A DNA stretch of 64,000 nt from an uncultured Clostridia bacterium (GCA_947631705.1 CANRMJ010000002.1:21403-85402); one strand, 5' to 3'; counted from the stretch's first letter, positions 10,616 through 20,483 are shown. The notes: generated from the letters alone by a model not told the origin. Numbers and translations: made by a program.

Positions 10616-11899
10616 ATGCTTGATATTAAATTTGTTAGGGAAAATTCCGAAATCGTTAAGGAAAACATAAAAAAGAAGTTTCAGGATGAAAAGCTGCCGC
10701 TCGTTGACGAGGCAATTTCGCTTGATTTTGAAAAAAGAGAAACGCAGAAAAAGGCAGACGAGCTGCGGGCAAACAGAAACAGGCTCTCTAAGGAAATCGG
10801 AAATCTTATGGCGCAGGGCAAAAAGGAAGAGGGAATGGCTCTTCGCGCAAAGGTAAAGGAGCAGGCGGACGAGCTGGAGGCTCTTTCGGAAAAAGAGAAC
10901 GAGCTTGGCAAACGGCTCACCTCAATTATGATGATAATACCCAATATAATAGACGATTCGGTGCCAATCGGTAAAGACGACAGTGAAAACGTTGAAATTC
11001 AGAAGTACGGCGAGCCGACGGTGCCCGATTTTGAAATTCCGTATCACACCGAGATAATGGAGAGCTTTGGCGGAATAGATCTTGACTCCGCGGGAAAGGT
11101 TGCGGGCAACGGTTTTTACTATTTTATGGGTGATATTGCAAGGCTGCACTCGGCGGTGCTTGCCTACGCGCGTGATTTTATGATAGACCGCGGTTTCACC
11201 TATTGTATTCCGCCGTTTATGATTCGCTCCGCGGTTGTTGAGGGCGTTATGAGCTTTGCCGAAATGGACGCGATGATGTATAAAATCGAGGGAGAGGATT
11301 TATATCTTATCGGCACCTCCGAGCATTCGATGATAGGCAAGTTTATAGACACGATAATTCCCGAATCCGAACTGCCGCAAACGCTCACGTCGTATTCCCC
11401 CTGTTTCAGAAAAGAAAAGGGCGCGCACGGAATAGAGGAGAGGGGCGTTTACAGAATTCATCAGTTTGAAAAGCAGGAAATGATAGTTGTGTGCAAGCCG
11501 GAGGATTCAAAAATGTGGTTTGACAGGCTTTGGCAAAACACGGTTGATTTGTTCCGAACGCTTGATATTCCCGTTCGCACGCTTGAGTGCTGTTCGGGAG
11601 ATCTTGCCGACTTGAAGGTTAAATCAATAGATGTTGAGGCGTGGTCGCCGAGGCAGAAGAAATATTTTGAGGTCGGTTCGTGTTCAAACCTTTCGGATGC
11701 TCAGGCAAGAAGACTTAAAATAAGAATCAAAGGCGAAAACGGAAATTATCTTGCCCACACGTTAAACAACACGGTTGTTGCCCCGCCGAGAATGTTGATT
11801 GCGTTTCTCGAAAACAATCTTCAGGCAGACGGCAGCGTGAAGATTCCGAAGGTTCTTCAGCCGTATATGGGCGGAAAAACAAAAATCGATAAGAAATAA
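10616..11899 (+). CDS. serS: Serine--tRNA ligase
   Basis: MLDIKFVRENSEIVKENIKKK coiled arm; class II core (FRKEKGAHGIEERGVYRIHQFEKQEM). Confidence 0.97.
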   Translation: MLDIKFVRENSEIVKENIKKKFQDEKLPLVDEAISLDFEKRETQKKADELRANRNRLSKEIGNLMAQGKKEEGMALRAKVKEQADELEALSEKENELGKRLTSIMMIIPNIIDDSVPIGKDDSENVEIQKYGEPTVPDFEIPYHTEIMESFGGIDLDSAGKVAGNGFYYFMGDIARLHSAVLAYARDFMIDRGFTYCIPPFMIRSAVVEGVMSFAEMDAMMYKIEGEDLYLIGTSEHSMIGKFIDTIIPESELPQTLTSYSPCFRKEKGAHGIEERGVYRIHQFEKQEMIVVCKPEDSKMWFDRLWQNTVDLFRTLDIPVRTLECCSGDLADLKVKSIDVEAWSPRQKKYFEVGSCSNLSDAQARRLKIRIKGENGNYLAHTLNNTVVAPPRMLIAFLENNLQADGSVKIPKVLQPYMGGKTKIDKK

Positions 11900-11912
11900 C
11901 CAAAAAACAGCA

Positions 11913-11941
11913 GCCGAACGGTGTTTTCCGTTCGGCATTTT
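11913..11941 (+). terminator. Terminator after serS
   Basis: GCCGAACGG tgtttt CCGTTCGGC ATTTTT. Confidence 0.85.
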
Positions 11942-12029
11942 TGCGCTTTTTTTAAGAAATTTAAGATTTGTTGCAACACTTTGCCGAAAAAATTATACTT
12001 ATATTATGAAAACGTTCGGAGGTGGCGAA

Positions 12030-12539
12030 ATGAACGAGAAAGAACTTGTGTCTATGGCAAAAAACGGAGACATAAACGCGTTCTGCACGCTTTACGGAAA
12101 ATACAAAAACAAGCTCTACAGTTATGCGTATTACAGACTCGCAAACAGGGAAGACGCGGAGGACGCCGTCCAAAACTGCGTGCTAACCGCCTTTGAACAG
12201 ATAGGCAGGCTTAGAAAGGAGGAGGCGTTTTCCGCTTGGATTTTCAGAATCCTCAGCTGCGCCTGCGCAAGCGCGATTAGGGAGCAGATAAGGCGCAGAA
12301 ACAGCGACAGCATAGAGAACGCCGAAATTTTGCCGTTTTCAGAGGACAACACCGAGGAACGCCGGGAACTGCGCAGGGCGCTCAACGTTTTGAGCGAAGA
12401 TGAGCGGAATATCGTTCTTCTTGCCGTTGTGGGCGGATTTAAAAGCAGAGAAATAGCAAAGATAAGCGGTCTGACGGCAGGCGGAGTTCGCTCAAAGCTG
12501 AGCAGAAGCCTTGCAAAAATGAAAAGCGAATTGATTTGA
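12030..12539 (+). CDS. RNA polymerase sigma factor, ECF/sigma-70 family
   Basis: Region 2 (YGKYKNKLYSYAYYRLANREDAEDAVQNCVLTAFEQI) and region 4 (VLSEDERNIVLLAVVGGFKSREIAKISGLTAGGVRSKLSRSLAKMK); GGAGGTGG RBS before ATG 12030. Confidence 0.92.
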   Translation: MNEKELVSMAKNGDINAFCTLYGKYKNKLYSYAYYRLANREDAEDAVQNCVLTAFEQIGRLRKEEAFSAWIFRILSCACASAIREQIRRRNSDSIENAEILPFSEDNTEERRELRRALNVLSEDERNIVLLAVVGGFKSREIAKISGLTAGGVRSKLSRSLAKMKSELI

Positions 12540-12555
12540 ACAGGGAGGAAAAGTT

Positions 12556-14496
12556 ATGAAAAACAAAGATTTTGATTTTATAAAAGAAAAATTTAACGGC
12601 GCCCAGCCGGAGTTTCCGCCCTCTCTTGATGAAAAGGCGATAGAAAATAAGATCCTTTCGGGGCAGAAGCATAAAACGGTTAAATTTAAGAATAAAAGAA
12701 ACGGCGTCAGAGCGTTTATTGCCGCCGCGGCGTGCTTTGCGCTTGTGTTCGGCGCCGCCTTTGCCGCCTATCGGCAGGTTGAAAGGCAGCCGAAAGCGAA
12801 CGAGCCGAGCGCAGTTGAAGATAATCCCGCCGTGCTCACATTTAACAGCTATGATGAAATAAACGAGCTTATCGGCAAAATAGCAAAAAAGGAAAAAATC
12901 TATAAAAACTTTAATAAAGGCGGCTACTTGGTTCAAGAGAGCGATACGGCGAGTGAGAGCGAAAGTTATTCCGAAACATACGTGCAGGTGGACGGAGTTG
13001 ACGAGGCGGGCTCGGTCAAAACAGACGGCGAGTATATATATTACGCTCATTATTCCTATAACGACGATAAAGAGAGGAACAAGGTTTACGTTTTCAGAGC
13101 CGATAACGGCAAAACCTCCGCCGTGTCCGTAATAAACTGCAAGCGAAATTCCGACAGCGCATATATAAACGATATTTTTCTGAACGGCGACAGACTGGCG
13201 GTCAATATAAGCGATTCAAATTTTGAAAGCACACCGTTGGAGCAGACGGGCGGGCATGATACATGCGTAACTGTGACTGAAATATACGATGTTTCAAACC
13301 CGTCAAAGCCTGTTTTTCTTTCGGATTTTGAGCAGAGCGGAAGTTATGTTACATCGCGTATGATAGGCGGCACCGTATATGTTGTTTCAAATTATATTAT
13401 CAATTCGCCGAGCAGGAGATACAATATTCCGCAGAGCGGCTGCAAGAACGAAATGAAAAGCATTGCGGCGGAAGATATCTGCTATTTTAAAGACACTCAA
13501 AGCGCGCAGTATAATGTAATAGGAGCGATAGACGCTCAAACGGGCGCGAGAGCGGCGGACACACGAGCCGTTTTCGGCTGTTCCTCAGATGTTTACTGCA
13601 ACGAAAAAAATATGTATTTAACGCAAAGCAACTTTTATTCGGGAAACGACGTGATTAAAGACGGTTCCTATGCGGACGGCGGCAGCACGGGAATTATAAA
13701 GGCGGAGCTTGGCGAAGAAATAAAATTCACGGCGGCGGGCGTTGTCGGCGGATACGTTAACAATCAGTTTTCGATGGATGAAAAAGACGGCTTTTTGAGA
13801 ATTGCGACAACCGAAAATATGTATTTGTCTGAAAATATGACAAACCGTCTTTATGTGCTGAATGAAAATCTGGATATTATCGGTCAGACGGAGGATTTTG
13901 CGAAAGACGAATCCATTAAGGCGGTGAGATTTATCGGCAGCACGGCATACGTTATTACGTTTGAGCAGACCGACCCGCTTTTTGTTATAGATTTAAGCGA
14001 TCCGAAAAAGCCCGTTATAAAGGGCAGCCTTGAGATAGACGGCTTTTCGAGCCTGCTTGTTCCCGTAAATGAAAATCAGATGCTCGGGATAGGCTATAAC
14101 ACCGAGGGCGGCAACGGCTTGGTTGGGCTTGCGGGAATAAAGCTGGCGCTTTTTGATGTTTCGGATTCGGAAAATCCAACGCTTTTAGACAGCAAGGTGC
14201 TGAAAGACGCGTATTCGGCAGCACAGTTCGATCACAAGGCGCTTGTTGTAAACAGCGAAAAGGGTTATTACGTAATTCCCTGCAATTTCGGAGCGGACGA
14301 CGGGAACGGAATGGGCGTTATCACCTTTGAAATTAAAAACGGCAAAATTGAAATCACAAACAAATATGTTAACGATACAAAAAGCAAAGATGAACAGCTC
14401 GCGGAATGTATCTATATCGGCGACTATGTTTACAGTATTGATACAGACGATTATTCAAGCGAAAAAATCCTGTTTTATTCTTACAAATACCAATAA
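12556..14496 (+). CDS. Membrane-anchored beta-propeller domain protein (COG4880-like), candidate anti-sigma/sensor
   Basis: ~50-aa N-term, one TM (AFIAAAACFALVFGAAFAAY), then a large propeller-like domain; SETYVQVDGVDEAGSVKTDGEYIYY typical of the family. 16 nt downstream of the sigma gene. Confidence 0.8.
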   Translation: MKNKDFDFIKEKFNGAQPEFPPSLDEKAIENKILSGQKHKTVKFKNKRNGVRAFIAAAACFALVFGAAFAAYRQVERQPKANEPSAVEDNPAVLTFNSYDEINELIGKIAKKEKIYKNFNKGGYLVQESDTASESESYSETYVQVDGVDEAGSVKTDGEYIYYAHYSYNDDKERNKVYVFRADNGKTSAVSVINCKRNSDSAYINDIFLNGDRLAVNISDSNFESTPLEQTGGHDTCVTVTEIYDVSNPSKPVFLSDFEQSGSYVTSRMIGGTVYVVSNYIINSPSRRYNIPQSGCKNEMKSIAAEDICYFKDTQSAQYNVIGAIDAQTGARAADTRAVFGCSSDVYCNEKNMYLTQSNFYSGNDVIKDGSYADGGSTGIIKAELGEEIKFTAAGVVGGYVNNQFSMDEKDGFLRIATTENMYLSENMTNRLYVLNENLDIIGQTEDFAKDESIKAVRFIGSTAYVITFEQTDPLFVIDLSDPKKPVIKGSLEIDGFSSLLVPVNENQMLGIGYNTEGGNGLVGLAGIKLALFDVSDSENPTLLDSKVLKDAYSAAQFDHKALVVNSEKGYYVIPCNFGADDGNGMGVITFEIKNGKIEITNKYVNDTKSKDEQLAECIYIGDYVYSIDTDDYSSEKILFYSYKYQ

Positions 14497-14519
14497 AAAA
14501 TGTGAATGATTTAATATGT

Positions 14520-14551
14520 AAAAGCCGCTTGAATTCAATCAAGCGGCTTTT
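14520..14551. terminator. Bidirectional terminator
   Basis: AAAAGCCGCTTGA attcaa TCAAGCGGCTTTT between convergent genes. Confidence 0.85.
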
Positions 14552-14603
14552 AAAAGATAAAAATTAATTAATTGTAAATCGTATAGTTTAAAAACGGCAA
14601 AAA

Positions 14604-16916
14604 TCAATCCCTTTTAAAGAATTGCTTTGCTATGCGCACGCTCTCCATTGCGTCTTTCGCGTACCAATCGGCATTTATCATATCGGCGTATGTTTGGGTC
14701 AGCACCGCGCCGCCCACAAAAACCTTGGCGTCTGTCTGTTCGTGCAGCAGGCGTATTGTTTTTTCCATAGCTGGCACCGTTGTTGTCATAAGCGCGGAAA
14801 GACCCACAAGTTTAACATTGTTTTCAACCACCGCGCGGACAACGTCTTCCTCAGGCACGTCTTTTCCGAGATCTATAACATTGAAACCGTAGTTTGAGAG
14901 CAGCGCCTTAACGATATTTTTTCCGATATCGTGAATATCGCCGTGGACTGTTGCCATAACTATTTTTTCTTCTCCGCTTTCGCTTGCGCCCGAAAGAATC
15001 AGCTTGTTTTTTATAACGTCAAAAGCGGATTTCGCGGAATCGGCGCTCATAAGAAGCTGAGGCAGAAAAACCTTGTTTGACTCAAAGCCCGCTCCAACCT
15101 CGTCGAGGGCGGGAATTATATGGTTGTTTATAACGGCAAGAGGCTCGTTTTCTTTAAGCAGCTCAGCCGCGCACCGCGCCGCGTCCTCTTTCATGCCCCT
15201 TACTATCGCCGTGCGCAGCGAAACCGACGGTTCGGATTGCGGTTCGGGCGGCGCCGTTACGCTTGCAATATATTCGGCGCAGTTTTCGTCAAGCGCGGCA
15301 AGCGCGTTGTAGGAATAATACGCGTTCATCATGGAACGGGATTTCGGGTTGATGATTCCGGCGGAAAGTCCGCTTTGCAGCGCAAGCGTGAAAAACGCCG
15401 TGTTTATGGCGTCTCTTTCGGGCAGACCGAATGAAATGTTTGAAACACCGAGAACGGTGTGAACGCCGAGCTCGCTGCCGATATATCTAACGGCTTTCAG
15501 CGTTTCGGCGGCGTTTTCTTTGTTTGTGCTGATCGTCATTGTCAGCGCGTCAACGATAAGGTCTTTTTTGTCTATACCGTATTCGGCGGCCGTTTTTATT
15601 ATTTTTTCGGCGATCTCGATTCTGCCCTTTGCCGATTCGGGAATACCGTTTTCGTCAAGGCATAGGCAGACCACAACGCTGCCGTATTTTTTTGCGAGAG
15701 GAAAAACCTCGCGCATATTTTCTTCTTTGCCGTTAACGGAGTTCAGCATAGGCTTTCCGTTGTATATTCTGAGCGCGTTTTCAAGCGCGCCGATATCGGT
15801 TGTGTCTATTTGCAGCGGCGCGGAAAGCACGCTTTGCAGATTGTAAACGGCGCTTTCCATCATTTTGCGCTCGTCTATTTCGGGCAGACCTACGTTTACG
15901 TCAAGTATATGAGCCCCCGCGTCTTTTTGAGAGATCCCCTCTTTGATAATATAATCAATATCGTTTCGGCGAAGAGCCTCTTTAAAAAGCTTTTTGCCCG
16001 TTGGATTGATTCTTTCGCCGATAACTACGGGCTTTTTGCCTATTTCAACTGTTTCGCTGTAAGACGAAACAAGCGTGTGGCTTTTCTTTTCGGGCACGTT
16101 TGCGGGAATATCGCCGCAAAGCGATATCATCTTTTTAATATGCTCCGGCGTTGTGCCGCAGCAGCCTCCGAGATAAGAAACGCCGAGCTGAGCCATTTTT
16201 TTCATATTATCAGCGAATTCTTCGGGCGAAACGTTATAAACTGTTTGACCGTTAACGCTTTCGGGCAGACCCGCGTTTGGCTGAACGATAACGGGCAGAG
16301 AAGTCCATTTTCTTATTTCCTCAACAAACGGAATCATTTGAGCGGGGCCGAGCCCGCAGTTAAAGCCTATTGCGTCAACACCAAGCCCTTCCAGCATGGC
16401 AACGGCCGTTTTTATGTCCGCTCCCGTAAGCAGTCTGCCGTTTTCATCAAAAATCATCGTAACAAAAACGGGCAGATCGCAGTTTTCCTTAGCGGCAAGC
16501 ACAGCCGCCTTTATTTCGTAGGTGTCGCCCATTGTTTCGATTATAACGGTGTCCGAACCGTCTTTTCCGGCGCGTATCATTTCGGCAAATATTTCAATTG
16601 CCTCTTTAAAATCAAGATTGCCCATCGGTTTAAGCAATTTGCCGGTGGGGCCTATGTCAAGCGCAACCTTTTTTCCTGTGCGGGCGGCTATTTGAACGCC
16701 CTTGCGTATGATTTCTTCGTATTTGTCGGTTTTCAATCTGTTCGCGCCGAAGGTGTTTGTTGTTATATATTCCGAGCCGGCGTCGGCATATGCCTTGTGA
16801 ACCGAATAAACAAGCTCGCTGTCGGTAATATTCAGAAGCTCGGGCAGCTCGCCCGCCTTTAGTCCGAGCGATTGGAGCATCGTGCCCATGCTGCCGTCAA
16901 AAAACTTGATTTTCAT
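14604..16916 (-). CDS. metH: Cobalamin-dependent methionine synthase, homocysteine/pterin/B12 modules only
   Basis: Hcy module (FDGSMGTMLQSLGL; GGCCGTTPEHI), pterin module (VIGERINPTGKKLFKEALRR), B12 module (VHGDIHDIGKNIVKALLSNYGF). Start at MKIKFFDGS, 4-nt overlap with the upstream gene. Confidence 0.93.
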   Translation of the reverse strand: MKIKFFDGSMGTMLQSLGLKAGELPELLNITDSELVYSVHKAYADAGSEYITTNTFGANRLKTDKYEEIIRKGVQIAARTGKKVALDIGPTGKLLKPMGNLDFKEAIEIFAEMIRAGKDGSDTVIIETMGDTYEIKAAVLAAKENCDLPVFVTMIFDENGRLLTGADIKTAVAMLEGLGVDAIGFNCGLGPAQMIPFVEEIRKWTSLPVIVQPNAGLPESVNGQTVYNVSPEEFADNMKKMAQLGVSYLGGCCGTTPEHIKKMISLCGDIPANVPEKKSHTLVSSYSETVEIGKKPVVIGERINPTGKKLFKEALRRNDIDYIIKEGISQKDAGAHILDVNVGLPEIDERKMMESAVYNLQSVLSAPLQIDTTDIGALENALRIYNGKPMLNSVNGKEENMREVFPLAKKYGSVVVCLCLDENGIPESAKGRIEIAEKIIKTAAEYGIDKKDLIVDALTMTISTNKENAAETLKAVRYIGSELGVHTVLGVSNISFGLPERDAINTAFFTLALQSGLSAGIINPKSRSMMNAYYSYNALAALDENCAEYIASVTAPPEPQSEPSVSLRTAIVRGMKEDAARCAAELLKENEPLAVINNHIIPALDEVGAGFESNKVFLPQLLMSADSAKSAFDVIKNKLILSGASESGEEKIVMATVHGDIHDIGKNIVKALLSNYGFNVIDLGKDVPEEDVVRAVVENNVKLVGLSALMTTTVPAMEKTIRLLHEQTDAKVFVGGAVLTQTYADMINADWYAKDAMESVRIAKQFFKRD

Positions 16917-17467
16917 AAATCTATCCCCGTAAACGCCGTAACCGATTTTGTTGGTATCATCTGGTATGAATCGGTAAGCGTTATGCCGCATCTTTTTGTT
17001 ATGTCAAGCAAGGCAAACAGCTTTTTCTGTTCGCTTATATCAAGGTCAAAATATCCGGGCGAATATCTCCGCCGCGTTTTCACCCTGTTTTCTTTTTCTA
17101 TTAATTGCTGAACTTCGTCGCACACGTCTTCTGTTTTCGCGGCAAGCGCCGCCTGAAGGGCAATCAGCATTGCGCCCTCGTTTGAATAGGCGCGAAGAAG
17201 GCGATCCGCCTCTGTTCCCAGCGTTGCGCCCAAAACCGCAACGCGGTTGCACCCGCGCAGATTTTCGGCAAGCCGCACGCTTTTGAATTCCGTGCCGCCT
17301 ATAATAAGCGAATCGTCTGTAACGCGGCAGTCGAATATCCTGTAAATGCTTTTTGGAACAACCGCGCCGTTTACAAGCTCAATCGCTCTGTTCACAAGGT
17401 TTATCAAATTTTCGTCTGCCGTTTTGCTGCTTGCGCGCATATAGCGGAGAATTTCAGCTCTGTTCAT
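16913..17467 (-). CDS. Stand-alone methionine synthase activation-domain protein
   Basis: Position between metF and a truncated MetH; activation-domain-like pattern (GCNRVAVLGATLGTEADRLL...RRRYSPGYFDLDISEQKKLFALLD). Confidence 0.88.
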   Translation of the reverse strand: MNRAEILRYMRASSKTADENLINLVNRAIELVNGAVVPKSIYRIFDCRVTDDSLIIGGTEFKSVRLAENLRGCNRVAVLGATLGTEADRLLRAYSNEGAMLIALQAALAAKTEDVCDEVQQLIEKENRVKTRRRYSPGYFDLDISEQKKLFALLDITKRCGITLTDSYQMIPTKSVTAFTGIDL

Positions 17468-18326
17468 TTATGATGTCCGAAAGCCCGTTCATTATCGCCG
17501 CCGCAATGTCGGGCTTGTTCATAGTGTAAATATGAATCCTGTTTTGACCGTTTGCAATCAAATCAACAATCTGTTCGGTTGCGTAAATAACGCCCGCCTG
17601 TTTCATAGCCGCGGGATTTTCACCGAATCTGTCCGCTATTTTCATGAATTTTTCGGGAAAACGGCAGCCCGACAGCTTAACGCTCTTGATAATGCTTGTG
17701 GTGTTTGTTATGGGCATAATTCCGGCAACAAGCGGAACGTTTATTCCCTTTATGGCGCAGATTTCCCTAAAACGGTAAAACACATCGTTGTCAAAAAACA
17801 TCTGCGTTGTCAGAAAATCAACGCCGCAGTCAACCTTATATTTAAGGTGGTTGATATCGTCCACCATATTTGCGCTTTCGGGGTGAACTTCGGGATAGCA
17901 CGCGCCGCCTATGCAAAAATCGCCGCGCTGTTTTATTGTGTTCACAAGCTCGTAAGCGTGGTGATAATGCTGCGCATCGGGAAAAACAAAGCCTTCGGGT
18001 ATATCGCCGCGCAGGGCGAGTATGTTTTCTATTCCGTTCGCCTTAAATTCATCTATAACGCTGTTTACCATATCTTTTGTGGAGGTGAGGCAGGTGAGAT
18101 GAGAAAGCGGCGTTATTCCGTTGCTTTTAACCTCTTTCGCGATATCGGCGGCAAAGCCCGAACCTGTGCCCGCCGCGCCGTATGTAACGCTCATAAAGCC
18201 CGGATTCAGCTTTGCTATCTCTTTCACAACCGCGCGAGTGTTTTCAATTTTATCCCATGCTTTCGGCGGAAAGATCTCAAAGGATATCGTGATTTTGTTC
18301 TTTTTCAGTATTTCGGAAATTTTCAT
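17454..18326 (-). CDS. metF: Methylenetetrahydrofolate reductase
   Basis: ISFEIFPPK, MSVTYGAAGTG, ILALRGDIPEG, GACYPEVHPES. Confidence 0.95.
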   Translation of the reverse strand: MKISEILKKNKITISFEIFPPKAWDKIENTRAVVKEIAKLNPGFMSVTYGAAGTGSGFAADIAKEVKSNGITPLSHLTCLTSTKDMVNSVIDEFKANGIENILALRGDIPEGFVFPDAQHYHHAYELVNTIKQRGDFCIGGACYPEVHPESANMVDDINHLKYKVDCGVDFLTTQMFFDNDVFYRFREICAIKGINVPLVAGIMPITNTTSIIKSVKLSGCRFPEKFMKIADRFGENPAAMKQAGVIYATEQIVDLIANGQNRIHIYTMNKPDIAAAIMNGLSDIINEQS

Positions 18327-18366
18327 ACAACTTCACCTCTTCAATAAACGGAGAGCCGTTTGGTTT

Positions 18367-20280
18367 TTATCTCATAAGATCATTTAACGCGGCTATAACC
18401 TTAGAGCTGTATACCGATCTTGTGTTTTTGAATTCAATCAACGCGGAATCGGAGTTAAGGCTGTTTTTGGTATAGGCGATTATATATCCCTGGTCTGCTC
18501 CGTATCTGTTTGATTTATCTGTTTTTATGCCCACTCTTGTTCTGAATACGTTTACAATGTGCGGATTTCCGATAACGGAATTTTCCCAGCCGTGGAAATT
18601 AAGATACATATCGGGCGTGTATCTGCGCATAAAATCTCTTAAAGCCCTTGATTCAACAGCTTTAAAGGAACCCGAACCGAAATCACGGTTCATATCTATT
18701 CCGTCATAAGTGCATCTGCCGAATGCCCCTCTTTTTCCGGCGCGGTAGTTGTTTTTACCGTGCAGCACGCCGTCGGGATTCGCGCACGGAACGATAACCA
18801 TTTTGTAGTCGCCGAGCAGGTCACGGTGGGATGAATAATATTCAACAAGCTCGTTTCCAAGCGCAACAAGCACCCTGCCGTCGTTCGCGTATTCGTCTTC
18901 AAAGCCGTGAACGGCAAAATCCATAAAAATGGTTTTGTTGTTTCTGCCGTTGCCGTTGATTATAAAGCCGTCAAGCGGATAACCCAGGACAGATTTTCCG
19001 TATGTGTATCTTGTGCAGTTCGGATTATTTGCCGATGCTTTTATCGCCGCGTGGTTTATTGTTGATTCAATTGTGAAATAAGCCGTGCCCGTGCCTCTGT
19101 AATTGCCCTTCAAAATAACGGAAACGCTGTATCTGCCGGGCTCAATTCTCTCGCCGTTGTAGCGAACGGTGTAATCCGTGTTGGCGGTAAGCAGCTTTCC
19201 CTTGCTGTTGTAAACCTTTACTCCCGGACCGAGCGGCGTGCCGGTGTATTCGTAGCTCGTGTAATTCGGAATAACGTTAACCTTGTTTTCCGTTATTGAA
19301 AAGCTCTTTTTAAACTCGCCCCTGTAATCGCCTTGAAGTATAAATTTGATGGTGTATGTTCCGGGTTCAATTCTGCCGGAGCCGTACTCAATGATGTAAT
19401 CTTTCTTGTATTCAAGTTTTTTGCCCTTGCTGTCCGTAACAGTCGCGCCGGGGCCGAGGGGTTTGTTCGCAAATTCATAGCTTGTGTAGTTCAGTTTGAT
19501 GTTAACATTGTTTTCGGTTATTTTGAAATCTCTTTCAAACTCGCCCCTGTAATCGCCTTGAAGTATAAATTTAATGGTGTATGTACCGGGTTCAATTCTG
19601 CCGGAGCCGTACTCAATTATGTAGTCTTTCTTGTATTCAAGTTTTTTGCCCTTGCTGTCCGTAATGGTCGCGCCGGGGCCGAGCGGTTTGTTCGCAAACT
19701 CATAGCTTGTGTAATTCAGTTTTATGTTAACGTTGTTTTCGGTGATTTTGAAATCTCTTTCAAAGGTTCCGTAATAGTTGCCCTGAAGTATAAATTTGAT
19801 AGTATATGTACCGGGTTCAATTCTGCCGGAGCCGTACTCAATGATGTAATCTTTCTTGTATTCAAGTTTTTTGCCCTTGCTGTCCGTAACGGTCGCGCCG
19901 GGGCCGAGAGGCTTGTTCGCAAACTCATAGCTTGTGTAGTTCAGCTTGATGTTAACTTTGTTTTCGCTTATGTAAAATTCTTTTGTAACAGGCTCCGTGC
20001 CTTCGTATTCTCCGATAAATGAAACCGTAACGCTGTATGTTCCGGGATAAATTCTTTCTCCGTTGTATGCAAGCGTGTAGTCTGTCTTATATTCAAGAAG
20101 GGCTCCGTTTTCGTCATAAACTTTAAGACCGGGGCCCATCGGTCTGCCCGTGAATTCGTAACCCTCATAGTTTAAAACAACATTCGGGGTAATGGTTTTC
20201 GCCTGCGCGCCCGTGCAGGCAAAAATCATAATTGCCGCAAACGCCGCCGCGAAGAGTAAAGAAATAAGCTTTCTTTTCAT
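18367..20280 (-). CDS. Secreted M14 zinc carboxypeptidase with five N-terminal Ig-like tandem repeats
   Basis: Signal peptide; five ~75-aa repeats; M14 motifs HGFEDEYANDG, VIVPCANPDGV, NFHGW, ALIEFKNT. Confidence 0.88.
   Translation of the reverse strand: MKRKLISLLFAAAFAAIMIFACTGAQAKTITPNVVLNYEGYEFTGRPMGPGLKVYDENGALLEYKTDYTLAYNGERIYPGTYSVTVSFIGEYEGTEPVTKEFYISENKVNIKLNYTSYEFANKPLGPGATVTDSKGKKLEYKKDYIIEYGSGRIEPGTYTIKFILQGNYYGTFERDFKITENNVNIKLNYTSYEFANKPLGPGATITDSKGKKLEYKKDYIIEYGSGRIEPGTYTIKFILQGDYRGEFERDFKITENNVNIKLNYTSYEFANKPLGPGATVTDSKGKKLEYKKDYIIEYGSGRIEPGTYTIKFILQGDYRGEFKKSFSITENKVNVIPNYTSYEYTGTPLGPGVKVYNSKGKLLTANTDYTVRYNGERIEPGRYSVSVILKGNYRGTGTAYFTIESTINHAAIKASANNPNCTRYTYGKSVLGYPLDGFIINGNGRNNKTIFMDFAVHGFEDEYANDGRVLVALGNELVEYYSSHRDLLGDYKMVIVPCANPDGVLHGKNNYRAGKRGAFGRCTYDGIDMNRDFGSGSFKAVESRALRDFMRRYTPDMYLNFHGWENSVIGNPHIVNVFRTRVGIKTDKSNRYGADQGYIIAYTKNSLNSDSALIEFKNTRSVYSSKVIAALNDLMR
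19063..20187 (-). repeat. Five tandem ~225-bp coding repeats (three central copies near-identical)
   Basis: Units at about 20187-19963, 19962-19738, 19737-19513, 19512-19288, 19287-19063; central units encode N[KN]VNIKLNYTSYEFANKPLGPGAT[VI]TDSKGKKLEYKKDYIIEYGSGRIEPGTYTIKFILQG[ND]Y. Confidence 0.9.
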
Positions 20281-20428
20281 TTTTCCACTGCCTTTCGTTC
20301 CACTGATATATAAAACATTATAATACCCGATGATTCAAAAATCAACAGCGCCGCCGCCCGAAAAAAATATTAATTTTTCTTTAATATTTTTGGAAATTGT
20401 TGCAGTAGCGCAACAGAGCAAAAAGGAA

Positions 20429-20461
20429 CGGAGAACCGAGCTTGTTTTGTTCGGTTCTCCG
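20429..20461 (-). terminator. Terminator after the uxuA/SDR pair
   Basis: CGGAGAACCGA..TCGGTTCTCCG, 11-bp stem; minus-strand T-run nearby (TTCCTTTTTG). Confidence 0.7.
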
Positions 20462-20483
20462 CGGTTAAAGTATTCCGAAAGGT

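Noticed and set aside
10600-10640. Possible T-box or leader before serS
   Set aside because: serS starts 4 nt after the parB stop; no space for a leader RNA.
15810-16862. 350-aa plus-strand ORF opposite metH
   Set aside because: Antisense shadow of conserved MetH sequence; low-complexity Phe/Tyr/Cys/Arg-rich composition.
19333-20022. 229-aa plus-strand ORF with internal repeats (YKFNGVCTGFNSAGAVLNYVVFLVFKFFALAVRN...)
   Set aside because: The repeats mirror the minus-strand M14 peptidase repeats; artefact of repetitive coding DNA.
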